A program made the position numbers and the translations under genes. A stretch of 64,000 nucleotides of DNA from contig NC_037270.1 in assembly GCF_000002425.4 (NCBI RefSeq), forward strand, positions 13,177,217 through 13,241,216. The letters run 5' to 3'. Positions 25,736-36,878 of this stretch are shown one piece after another. Under the pieces are notes generated by a model. That model ran no database searches. It worked only from the letters and a program-made list of their open reading frames with translations, and was not told where the DNA came from. Source of the stretch: Physcomitrium patens (lineage: Eukaryota > Streptophyta > Bryopsida > Funariales > Funariaceae). How positions within the stretch are numbered: the first letter of the stretch is position 1; every line of letters begins with the position of its first letter.

Positions 25736-26935
25736 TTTTAATGTAGACCAAGTTAAATGATCCTTTTAGATATATTTTTGTATAAATCATAGGTTGATTT
25801 ACTTGATGAAGAAATCTAGGTATCAAGGATAAAGGATATCTATTCTTAATTGTAATCTTACTGAGTACTTAATAATCTATGCACATTCGCAATGATCCAT
25901 CTTTTTTCTTTACAAATAAGATAGGAGCTCAAGTAGGAGATTTCAAATGATGCATGAAATTCTTAGCAAAGTTCTTGTCAATGTACTTCTTAAATTCAGC
26001 TACCTCATTTTGTGATAAAACTATAGATTGGGCTAAATGGGTGGCTTACTTCTCTCTTTAAGGTAAATTGAGCAATCATATAGATGATGCTTTGAAAGAA
26101 TATCTGAATTCTTCTTCTCAAAAATATCTTAAAAATCTTGATATTGACTTGGAATACTACTTGAAGTTTTTCCATCATTAAAAAAGGATGTAGTATAAAT
26201 AACAAAAGGTGAACTTTTTTTTGCATCATGCAAGAAAGCTTTTGTGCCTACGAATGTGGATTTGGCTACATAAGATACATAGATTTTTACAAAACTTTTG
26301 ATAGTGCTTTGAAAAAAAGTCAAGTTTATAAGAAATCTAATCTATCAAAAGATTATACTTTTTTAACTACAATAAATCTAAAATAGCTGGATTAAAAGGA
26401 GACCTAATTATATTAAAAATTATTCAACTATTATGACCATTTATTGCTACATCTATAGGAAATATTTCATGAGTAATATCTCCAAAAGATAATAGATGGT
26501 CATCTATAACTTCTATATGTAGAAGTTTAGTTTTTTGTACTAATAGTATTCTATGGCTTTTAACAAACTCTTCATCTAAAAAATAAGTTGAGGTTCTTAA
26601 ATCTATCAAGACTGAGGCTTTGTAATTATTAAGTCCTAAATGCATATCTATTGTAAAATAAGGAGAAGATTTTCAAGAGAGGATAGGACCTTCATTTGTA
26701 CAAGTTTCCAGCTGCACAATCCCTATTATAACTAGACAATTTTATTTATTGATATTTTTTCATCTTTGATAGTTGTACTCTTCATTTTTTAGTGGCATTA
26801 TTTCTTTGAGAAATATTGAATAGTGTGCTTAACTTCTCTACAATATAAACACAGTCTTTCTTGACAACAAAAAGTCTTTTTTTTTTTATTCAGTAAGAGA
26901 TTTAAAATATACTATATCAATTATTATGTCTTTTA

Positions 26936-29138
26936 TTTTTAGATATTTAAATTAAGAGGCCATTGATATTTTTATTGAATTATAATAATGTAGAGGTTTT
27001 CTTGCACAATTCTAAGATTAAAACTTAAAAAGCTGATTATCATATAGTTCTATAAGAGATGTGGAGTCAAACTAGCACTTACTACATCTTATAATCCAGA
27101 AGGCAATGCTTAGAGTGAGTGAGGTCATCCTCCTATTGTAAGGGCCATTGTTAAAGCTTGTAAAAGAAGAGCAAGAGAATGGCCAAGATTATTACCATTT
27201 ATTCTTTGGGCTGATCATACTACTTACAGTTCAGTAATAAGATATATGCCAAAAGAATTAATAGAAGGACAAAAGCCCATTGTTTCAATTGAAGAGCATA
27301 TACCTACTTGGAGTATCTTGCCTTGGCAAGACAATATATCTAAAGAAGAACTTCTTGTACTTTGAATTTGTCAACTAGAAAAAAGACCTGAAGATGTGAA
27401 AAAAATAATTATAAGGCTGAAGGAGTCACGATTGAAGAATAAAGATAGATTTGATAAGTGACACACGTTGAACCCAAAAGATATTCAAGAAGGTGATTGG
27501 GTTTTGGTATATGAAAATAGCTTGGATAACCAACATAGTGCTCTTAAAAAGTTCTCTAAGCATTGGTTTGGACCTTATGTGATTGTACATGTTTTGGATA
27601 ATGCTACATATGCGTTAAGAGAATTAGATGGAACATGATTCAAAATTCCAATTACAAAAAAACGTATAAAACTTTTCAAACAACGAGATGAAGAGCTAGT
27701 CCTTGAAGATATTAAAGAAGAATTTGATCTATCTAGATATGAGGAAGACGAATTGGATTTTGAAGAAGATATTATTGAGAAAGTAATATGACGCCGACCA
27801 CAACTTTGGTTCTTCTTCGTGCATACCGAGGGATGCACAGGTTTAGAGGGGGTGGATGTCGTGTTGTGGTTTGGCTACTATATGAAAATAATGTAATTAT
27901 ATACTTAATATATAATTTATTAAGTAACATGGTGAGAGCCATATTAGTAGATTTTAGCTGGTTGTAGAATATAATTTGATTATTACCTTGAAAAGAGGTT
28001 ATTTAAAAAGATTAATATAGAATTTGTATAACTTTAATTTTTTTTATAGTAGTTTTTAAGATTGGTTTTGATTGATAGTAACTTCTAGATATTTAGAATC
28101 ACCTTTGTTAGACATTAGTGACCTTTAAGAACTTATTTTGATTCTCTTATTTGATGTTTAGAGCATAAATTATGTAAATCCTATAAGAAAAAGGATTGAA
28201 GAAGGATTTTGGTAGCAAAGAAAGTTTAGGACATCCATATAGATGAATGGAGATGGATGATGAAAATCTCTATTCCTATTGGTCAAAAATCATGACTAAT
28301 AGGCTTTGAGGAGGCTGCTCGAGGTCATATTAGAGATTAGGATTAGTTTTTCAGAGTCATTTGAGCTTTGAAGACTAAGATCAGCAAGTTTAGATTTTTG
28401 GCTACGGTTGTGGTATGAATCTTGTATGATTTGGAGTTTATATGAAGAAGATATAGGCACTCAAAGTTAAGGTGTTGATTTGGGAGCTATTGTCACTCTT
28501 TTTGACATAACGCATGCGTACAGAATGCAATTGAGGATCGGCGACCACGAATGAAGAGAATACTTTTGCAGCAACATTTTTTGTACACTGCTTACTGGAT
28601 TCCATGTTGAAGTGAAGGAGTTATTGGATTTTGAAGTCAATGCATGCAATCTAAGGATAGTAAGTGACTCAATTTACTAGAGGTTGTGTCTTGAGCTATA
28701 TCTTGAGTAATTTGATAAATTGTTTGCTCAAAATTTCAAAAAATGTATAATTTCATGTTAATAAACTTTGTACATAAGTTTAATGATATTTGAGTATTGG
28801 ATTCTTGAGATATTATGAACATAATGCTCAGATTCTTGTAAATTAGGGTTTAGAGCATCTGCTAGGGTTTCTTAGATTCTAAAATTTTGGAAGTGAATTT
28901 GTAGTTGGTTTTTTTTTGTGATAAAAGTTAAGGGTGAATTCTACCTATCCTATAAATTTGAAACAAATTAAATGGCTAAATCATGAGTTGAAATTTTTGA
29001 AAGTTTGGGACGAGAAAACCCTTTGCGGAAAAAATATGTTTTGAAGTGATTTTATTGTATTTTGAGTTTTATGCAAATCAAAGGAGTTTTGGAAGATAAC
29101 ACAAGATTCATATAAAGGTTTAAGCTAAACTCTCTACA
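26936..29138 (+). mobile_element. Fossil F: 3' end of a family-2 Ty3/gypsy element with its LTR
   Basis: The plus strand at 26,950-27,790 reads as the end of an integrase: an S-Y-N-P-E-G catalytic-end motif, then W-x-x-L-L-P-F-I-L-W-A-D-H and a charged tail rich in acidic residues. A polypurine tract (about 27,845-27,856) is followed by an LTR starting TGTCGTGTTGTGG at 27,857 and ending near CTCTACA at 29,138, about 1.28 kb. The 5' part of the element is missing. The element is broken but its integrase is more readable than that of its neighbours. Confidence 0.75.
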
Positions 29139-30369
29139 GCTAGATACCTAGTATATTTTCAGATAGCAAATCATGCTATACGACAATATTTTTTTCTTCT
29201 AAAAGATATTTTAACCTTAAACTTTGAAAATTTATATCTCTGAAGCTAACCAATTGATATTTTTAAAATTTCTATATAACATAGATTTTATCTTTAAGCT
29301 TTACTACAAAAAAAATAAACCATAAATCTATTATGAATCTTCTGGCATCTTAAAAATCCTAGCAAGTGTTCTAAACCCTAATCTAAAAGCACTTGAGAAC
29401 TATTTTCCTCACATCTCAAAAATCCAAAATCCAAATGCCACAAAACTTATGTATAAAATTTTATTACATGAAAATACACATTTTTAAAAAGTTTTAGATA
29501 AAATCTTATCAAATTGCACAAGATATAGCTCAAAATATAACCATTAGCAATTCAAATTACTTACTACTTTTAGATTTGCAAGTGCTGACTTCAACCTCCA
29601 ATATCTCTTTCATCCAAACTTGAAATCCATCAAAAAATATGCCAAAAGTCTAGTCAAAAGAGTGCTCTCTTCAATCTCAGTTATTGATTCTCTTTTTCTT
29701 CTATACGCATGAGTTATACCTAAAAGAATGATAGTAGGTACAAAATCAACACCTTTACTTTGAGCTTCCATGTCTCTTTCATATAAACTCCAAACTATAC
29801 AAAATTTACACCAAAACCATAGCCAAAAATCTAAACTTGCTAACCTTAGACTCCAAAGCTCAAATGCTTTGAAAGTATAACCTTAATCTCTAATATGGCC
29901 TTTGGAAGCCTCCTTGAAGTCCATTGGTCATGATTTTTGACCAATAAGAATAGAGATTTACATCATCCATCTCCATTCATTCATATGGGTGCCCTAAGCT
30001 ACTTTTTTTGCTACCAAAATCCCTCTCTAACTCTTTTCTTTATAAGATTTATACAATACATGCCCTAAACACTATATAAAAGAAAAAAAATAAGACTTTA
30101 AGGGTCACCAATATCTAACAAAGGTGATTCTAAATATTTAAAGGTTACTACTAATAAGATAAACTTCAAAGTTACTATCAAAAGAAAATAAAGTTATATA
30201 AATTCTAATAGAAGCCTTTTTAAACTACCTCTTTTTGAGGTTGTAATCTATCCACATCCCATAACCAACAAAAATCCACTAACATGGCTTTCACCATGTT
30301 GTCTAATATATTGTGTATTAAATATATAAATCCATTATTTTCACATAGTAGCTGAACCACAACATGACA
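29139..30369 (-). mobile_element. Solo family-2 LTR, inverted relative to the LTR of fossil F
   Basis: Read on the minus strand, this begins TGTCATGTTGTGG at 30,369 and follows the LTR at 27,857-29,138 along most of its length. Shared landmarks include TAGAATCACCTTTGTTAGA and AGGGTTTAGA. It abuts the LTR remnant of fossil D on the right and the end of the fossil F LTR on the left. I see no internal element sequence attached, so it is probably a solo LTR or truncated copy. The left border is approximate. Confidence 0.65.
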
Positions 30370-30618
30370 ACACCACATGATTAGCTTGTTTTATAAGCTA
30401 TTATATGGAATTAACTTGTTCTACAAGCTACCAATACGTGATTAACTTGTTGGCCAAGTTTCTAACCTACAAATAAATCTAAAGTCAAAAACACGTCTAT
30501 GAAGCTCTTAAATAGCTTCTCTAGAAGACTTTATGAAATTAATCTATATTTTTTTACTTCTACCAAATTATATAAGTAATTATTGAGATAAACATATATG
30601 TCTATGACATTATCCTCC

Positions 30619-33600
30619 TGTCAAGGACAAAGACTCAATGAGGGAAAATATACACAAAAAAGCTATCTCGATATAATAAGTCAAAATATAAATAAGTATG
30701 TATATTAAAAGGAAACTGGAATGGCTATTGCCACAAGACAAGAAACTAAAGACTCTTGAACCTGGACTAGGAGCAAGAAAGGAGTTGACAAGAGTGAAGA
30801 AGCCTTCACTCTTGTCTCTATATATACTATCTAACTAGGGGCTACGTGGCGACGTTCTATAGGACCTCCAATATGTATTGACTTTGTAGGACACATGCCT
30901 TGACTTACAAGGCAAGTTTTTCTACATGTGGGCCACATAGTTAGCTTGATCTTCAAGCTAACAACATGTGTGGCACATGGCCAACTTGTTGACCACGTTT
31001 CTAATCCAAAAAGTCAATTAAAGACACCTATGAAGTCAAAGCAGCGTTTAGGAAGTTTCTAGGAAGCTTCTATATTAAATATTATAGAATTAACTTACTT
31101 TTACTGTTGAGGAAATCTATGATGCGACAAATTGTATTTGCCACATACTCTGATCTCTGTTCTCTTCGAAGATGATTGATAGGGCCTCTCAACCATCGGT
31201 AGTGTTCCATACCAGGGCGGGAAGACCACCCAGTTATTTGATCATTGTTGAGGCCTTCGTAACTTCCTTCGAATAGAATATTTGAAACACCATCAGGAGT
31301 TGTTCCTACCTCTAGCAACATCACCAAACATCGGGAGTTCCTTCCCAAATCGTGATACCAAATGCGTTGTATCTCACCATCTATTCGAGGAAGAACATGT
31401 CGTTCTTGAAGATCTTCATCTCGATTGCGTCGTCTTGAAGGTTGTGACAATCGTAATGTCTCATCCGGCAGGTCAGCAAACGAAGGTTCTTGAGTTGAAT
31501 CCACTGGTTGTTGACTCTCCATCTAATTAGCGTCACAAATGCAAAGAAGTTACAAACAAGGATAGGAAATTGAATGTTATCTTGCCTCAATCTTGTCTCT
31601 TTTATAAGAGAGGTTTTCATCTTGGTTTTGATGGATGTCGTTGGTAAAAAACTTTGACTTTAGCTGATGCATTTGTTAGATTCCTGGATGGCTCCCATGT
31701 GTGTTCACTAATATCATATCCGCGCCAATGAACAAGATATTCCAGCTTATTTTGGCGCCGCCTTGAGTCTGATATCTCTTCCACCTCAAATTCTTCATTA
31801 TTATCTACTTCTATAGGAGGCGGTGGCATTTGTCTTCTTTCTTGTATATCCACTGTCTTATATGGTTCAAGAAGAGACACGTGGAATATAGGATGGATCT
31901 TCATTGACTCTGGTAGATGTAACCGATATGCAACTGGGTTGATCTGTTCAGAAACAGAAAAGGGGCCAAGCCTATGATAGTCCAACTTGTCACAAGGTTG
32001 AGTAGTCTTGATATTGCGACGAAGTAGCCATACCTTATCACCCACATTGAGTTGTGGTTGCTCCTTACGATATAGATCTACATTTATCTTTTGTCGTTCT
32101 TGAGCTTCCTTCAATTGTGTCTTCATTATTGCATATAACTCTGACAACCAATTTGCCATATCTTCTGCTGCAGGATTATCAACTTTTGAAAAATCAAAAG
32201 TATCAAGTCGTGGATGATAGCCATAATTGGCAAAGAAAGGTGTTTGTTGCGTGGAAGAATGTACCGTATTATTATAAGCAAACTCTGCCAATGGCAGAAG
32301 GGTTATCCAATCATCTTGTTGGTAGTTGATAGTACACCTTAAATACTGCTCCAAGACTTGGTTTACGTGCTCTGTTTGTCCATCAGTTTGAGGATGGAAA
32401 GCCGAAGATAGCTTTATGTCCACTTTTAAAATCTTGAAAAGGGTCCTCCAGAATCTTGACACAAATTGAGTTCCCCTATCCGATATGATATCTTTAGGTA
32501 ATCCATGATAGCGATAGATATTATCAATGAAAAGCTTAGCTGTTTCTTCACCTGTGATAGATTTTGTACATGGCACAAAGTGTGCCATCTTGGTGAAACG
32601 ATCTACTATCACAAATATAGAATCATAAGATCTTGAGTTTGGAAGATCTGTGATGAAATCCATAGAAACAGAAGACCATGGTTGTTTTGGTATAGGTAAT
32701 GGCTGAACAAGTCCGTAAGGTCAATGACGAGGAATTTTTGATCTTGAACAAATATCACATGATTGTACAAAGTCTTTGACTGACTTCTACATTTGTGGCC
32801 ACCAAAAATCTCTTGATATGAGTTCCAAAGTCTTATTATATCCAAAGTGCCCTGTTGCTGGAAAGTCATGACGTGCTTGAAGAACACATAAACGTGCTTC
32901 TTCTTCTGGAACATATAGGCATCCTTCAAAATATAATAGATTATTCTTGAACTCGAACTTAGAAGGATCATAAGACTTGGAAGAATTATTCTCGATATCA
33001 TGAACAAGAGGGTCTGAGGACATACTGGACTGGATTTGCTTGAGAAAAGTTGAATCAACAGTCAATGTTGATTTCATTGCTCGGAGATGAAATTGCTCCG
33101 GTTTCAAGAGGACCGTTCTTTGTTGCTCAAAAGCTGCATCTCCTTCTTTTGGTGTAAAATAAGAACGTCTAGATAGGGCATCGGACAAACCTTGTTGTTT
33201 TCTTGGCCGATAAGTGATAATGAACTCGAATCTTGACAAAGACATACTCCAACGAGCTTGACGACGATTCAACATGCGTGCTGACATGAAATACTCGAGG
33301 TTCTTGTGATTTGTATACACAGTGACTGGACTAGAAACGCCTTCTAGATAATGACATCATTCTTGAAAGGAATCCACGATCGCAAGAAGTTCTTTATCGT
33401 GGATATCATAATTGATCTCGGCTGCTGAGAATTTTCTTGAATGAAAAGCTATCAGATGAAGTTTGTCATTTGTTCCCATTTGTGATAAAACTGCACCCAA
33501 GGTAAAATCTGATGCATCTGTTTCCATAAAAAATGCCTTGGAAAAGTCAATACGATATAAGACTGGTGCAGAGACAAACGATGTCTTCAAGGCTTCAAAT

Positions 33601-36600
33601 GCTGCTTCCGCTTCTTGATTCCATTGGAATTTATCTTTACTAGTCAAGCGTGTAAGTGGAGCTGCAACTCGTGAGAAATCTTTAATGAAGATCCGATAGT
33701 AATTGGCAAATCCCAAGAAACATTGGACATCTCTTACCGTCCTTGGAATCTTCCAATCCATGATTGTTTGGACTTTCTTAGAATCCATCATGAGACCATC
33801 ATTTGAAATGATGTATCCTAAAAAGTCAACTTGAGTAGTGTGAAATACACACTTTTCCATCTTGGCATACAATCCTGCATCTCTAAGTTTTTGTAATACT
33901 TGACGAACATGTATTTCATGTTTTTCGATGTTCTTAGAATAGATCAAGATATCGTCTAGATAGCAGACGACAAAATTGTCTAAGAATTCACGAAATACAT
34001 CATTTATGAGATGTTGAAAAGCAGCTGGTGCATTCGTGAGTCCAAAGGGCATGACATTATATTCGAAATGTCCATACCTGGTTCGAAACGCAGTCTTCCA
34101 TTGATCTCCTTCTTTGATCCGTACTAGATTATATGCTCCTCTTAGATCTATTTTTGTATAGATCTTAGCTTGATTCAACTGGTCAAGGAGTCCTGATATC
34201 AAAGGTAATGGATATCTGTTCTTGATTGTGATCTTGTTGAGTCCTCGATAATCAACACACATTCGTAAAGATCCATCTTTTTTCTTTACGAATAGAATTG
34301 GAGCTCCTGCTGGAGATTTTGAATGGCGTATGAAATTCTTCGCTAAATTCTCGTCAATATATGTCTTGAGTTCAGCCATCTCATCTTGCGATAAACTGTA
34401 AATTGGTCCAAATGGTGGCTGAGTTCCTTTCTTGAGGTCAATTGAACAATCATATGGGCGATGCTCAGGAAGAATATCTGCATTCTTTTTCTCAAAAACG
34501 TCTTGATACTCCTGATATTGACTTGGAATGCCACTTGAAGTCTTTACGTTTTCAGAAATAGGTGCAGCATAAATAGCAAAAGTTGATCCTTCTTTTGCTG
34601 CGTGTATAAATGCTTTTGTACCTATCAGTACGGGTTTTGCTATACTAGACTTATAATTTTTTACTTGGTTGGTAGAACTATTAATAATGCTCTGGGAAAA
34701 GTCAAGTTTACGTGAATTCCAATCTATTCGAGGGTTATATTTTTCTAGCCAAGATAAACCTAAAATAACTGGATTGGACGGGGATTTAATTATGTTAAAA
34801 GTTATGTAGCTATCATGACCGTCTATTGTTACTTTTATAGGATGAGTTTCATGAGTGACATCTCCAGAAGACAAGGGACGACCATCTATGACTTCTACAT
34901 GTACTGGTTTAGGTTTCTGTATAAAAGGTATTTTACGACTTTTAACAAATTGTTCATCTAAAAAGCATGCTGAGGCTCCCGAATCTAATAAAGCAGAGGC
35001 TTTGTAATTCTTAGGTCCTAAATATAAGTCTATTATAAAACAAAGAGAGGGTTCCGAGGAGAGGATAGGACCTTCATTAAGAATTGTACAAGGTTCCAGC
35101 TGCATGGTCCCTATTGTAGCTGGACAAATCCATTTCCCGACATGTTGTCTTCTTTGACCGTCGTACCCCTCATTTTATAGTTGCGTCGTTTCTTTGGACA
35201 ATGTTGAGCAATGTGCTTAGGTTCTCCGCAATATAAACATAATCCCTCTTGACGATGACGAATCTTTTCTTGCTCAGTTAGGGGATTAAAACGTACCGCG
35301 TCAATTTGCATGTCTTCTACTTCCGAATGTACATTTGGCAAAGATGTTGATGTTGCCATTGAGTAATAACGTTGAGGTTCCCGTGAATGATTTTCGGATC
35401 GAAATTTGAAAAGTCAATTATCACATTTTATCGCAAAATCGATTGCTTGACTCAAAGTTTGAGGATCAGGTAAGTTGAGCATCAATTTCTTTACTTCGTA
35501 TTGCAATCCATAAAGAAATTGACTGATGAGTGCAGCATCATCCCACTTGATGTCAATTACAAGTTGTCGAAATTGTGAAGCATACACTGTTACAAAGCGA
35601 TTTCGTTATCGCAGAATTTGGATCTTATTTGTTGCAACACGAGTTGCATCATGTTCACCATACATAGATCAAAAATCTGCCAAAAAAGCTTCCAAATTGT
35701 CCAATATTGGATTTCGTTGTTCAAGAAAAGATGAAAACCACGATAATGCAGAACCAGAAAGTAGAGTGCCAATAAACTTGACTTGTGATCCTGGAGTTGA
35801 ATAGCTTTGCGATTGAAGTTCAATTGCCAATTGTACTTGATTGATGAACCCTCGAAACTTTGATCTCGTACCATCAAATTTCTCGGGTAAGGCAATTCTT
35901 GGTTCTCTAGTGCTTACATGGTGTTGTACAATTGGAGAAGGAACGTGATTTGTTGTAGATGTTGAAGCAGCTGCGATCATCTCTATATCCCTATTTTCTG
36001 CTATTCTTGTTCTTTCCTGTGTTGGTGAATTGAGTTGATGCATCGCAAGCATTAACTCCCTCATTTGCTCTTGCATTTGTGCCATTGCACTCTTCATTTC
36101 AACAAGCTCTGCCATAATGACACTAAGAAGAAAAATTTGTTTGATACTGCTCAAGACAAAAGAAAAGAAAGACTTGATAACAAAGAAGATACTAAGAACA
36201 ATATCAGTTTAGAAGTGGGTAATCCGCAAACTTCTAATACGCTTATGTCTTGTCAAGAGAAAGGGGTAATCCACTCTTACTCAAGAAAAATAAAGCTCTG
36301 ATATTGTAAGTGGACTCTTATCAATCTGTCAAGGACAAAGACTCGATGAGGGAAAATATACACAAAAAGGCTATCTCGATATAATAAGTCAAAATATAAA
36401 CAAGTATGTATATTAAAAGGAAACTGGAATGGCTATTGCCACAAGACAAGAAACTAAAGACTCTTGAACCTGGACTAGGAGCAAGAAAGGAGTTGACAAG
36501 AGTGAAGAAGCCTTCACTCTAGTCTCTATATATACTATCTAACTAAGGGCTACATGGCGACGTTCTATAGGACCTCCAATATGTGTTGACTTTGTAGAAC

Positions 36601-36878
36601 ACATGCCTTGACTTACAAGGCAAGTTTTTCTATGTGTGGGCCACATAGTTAGCTTGATCTTCAAGCTAACAACATGTGTGGCACATGGCCAACTTGTTGA
36701 CCACGTTTCTAATCCAAAAAGTCAATTAAAGACACCTATGAAGTCAAAGCAACGTCTATGAAGTTTCTAAGAAGCTTCTATATTAAATATTATAGAATTA
36801 ACTTACTTTTATCTACTTTTACTTACTTCTACCTATTTCTATATGTAATTATTAGCTTACATGATTATGGCCGTGACA
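30619..36878 (-). mobile_element. Fossil C: youngest chromodomain Ty3/gypsy element (family 1)
   Basis: It is bounded by a perfect 5-bp target duplication, CCTCC at 30,614-30,618 and 36,879-36,883. LTRs start TGTCA and end TGACA. The right (5') LTR is 36,327-36,878 and the left is 30,619 to about 31,103. By eye the shared part differs at about 15 sites in some 480. Minus-strand parts in order are gag (about 35,110-36,115, zinc knuckle CLYCGEPKHIAQHC), protease (DSGAS near 34,990), reverse transcriptase (YLDD near 33,955) and RNase H (about 33,300-33,560). Integrase (about 31,900-33,000), a chromodomain (about 31,700-31,830) and ORFx follow. Gag-pol looks nearly whole but has a few breaks, so it is a fossil, recent relative to its neighbours. 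Confidence 0.95.
31082..31522 (-). CDS. ORFx: extra ORF of fossil C between chromodomain and 3' LTR
   Basis: This is an open frame of 146 codons starting about 95 bases after the pol region ends, on the pol strand. The N-terminal third is polar, with a basic-acidic patch (SQPSRRRNRDED). The central part is mixed with hydrophobic strands (LVMLLEVG), followed by GSYEGLNNDQITGW, HYRWLRGPIN and REQRSEYVA. The reading frame closes inside the left LTR. Counterparts lie at the same place in fossils B, D, E and, on the plus strand, H and I, so it is a family trait and not a chance frame. Extra ORFs at this position are known in some plant LTR elements. I recognise no domain and assign no function. 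Confidence 0.7.
   Translation of the reverse strand: MESQQPVDSTQEPSFADLPDETLRLSQPSRRRNRDEDLQERHVLPRIDGEIQRIWYHDLGRNSRCLVMLLEVGTTPDGVSNILFEGSYEGLNNDQITGWSSRPGMEHYRWLRGPINHLRREQRSEYVANTICRIIDFLNSKSKLIL

Larger units (their letters stand above)
23642..26935 (-). mobile_element. Fossil E: family-1 Ty3/gypsy remnant
   Basis: The left (3') LTR is 23,642-24,179. Moving right, there are the extra ORF (about 24,210-24,640), a chromodomain (about 24,780-25,040), the N-terminal reverse transcriptase region (about 25,740-26,060), protease (about 26,100-26,700) and a gag zinc-knuckle trace (about 26,780-26,930). A family-2 LTR fragment lies between chromodomain and reverse transcriptase. The right half meets the plus-strand fossil F near 26,935 and the 5' LTR is absent. 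It is old and heavily broken. Confidence 0.8.

Noticed and set aside
30370-30609. Reading this stretch as part of fossil C's left LTR
   Set aside because: The CCTCC duplication and TGTCA end place the border of C at 30,619. The stretch instead matches the LTR of fossil D at 41,136-41,670.
31282-31530. Plus-strand open frame of 82 codons, with a relative at 24,421-24,651
   Set aside because: It is antisense to ORFx. Its recurrence follows from the homology of the ORFx copies.
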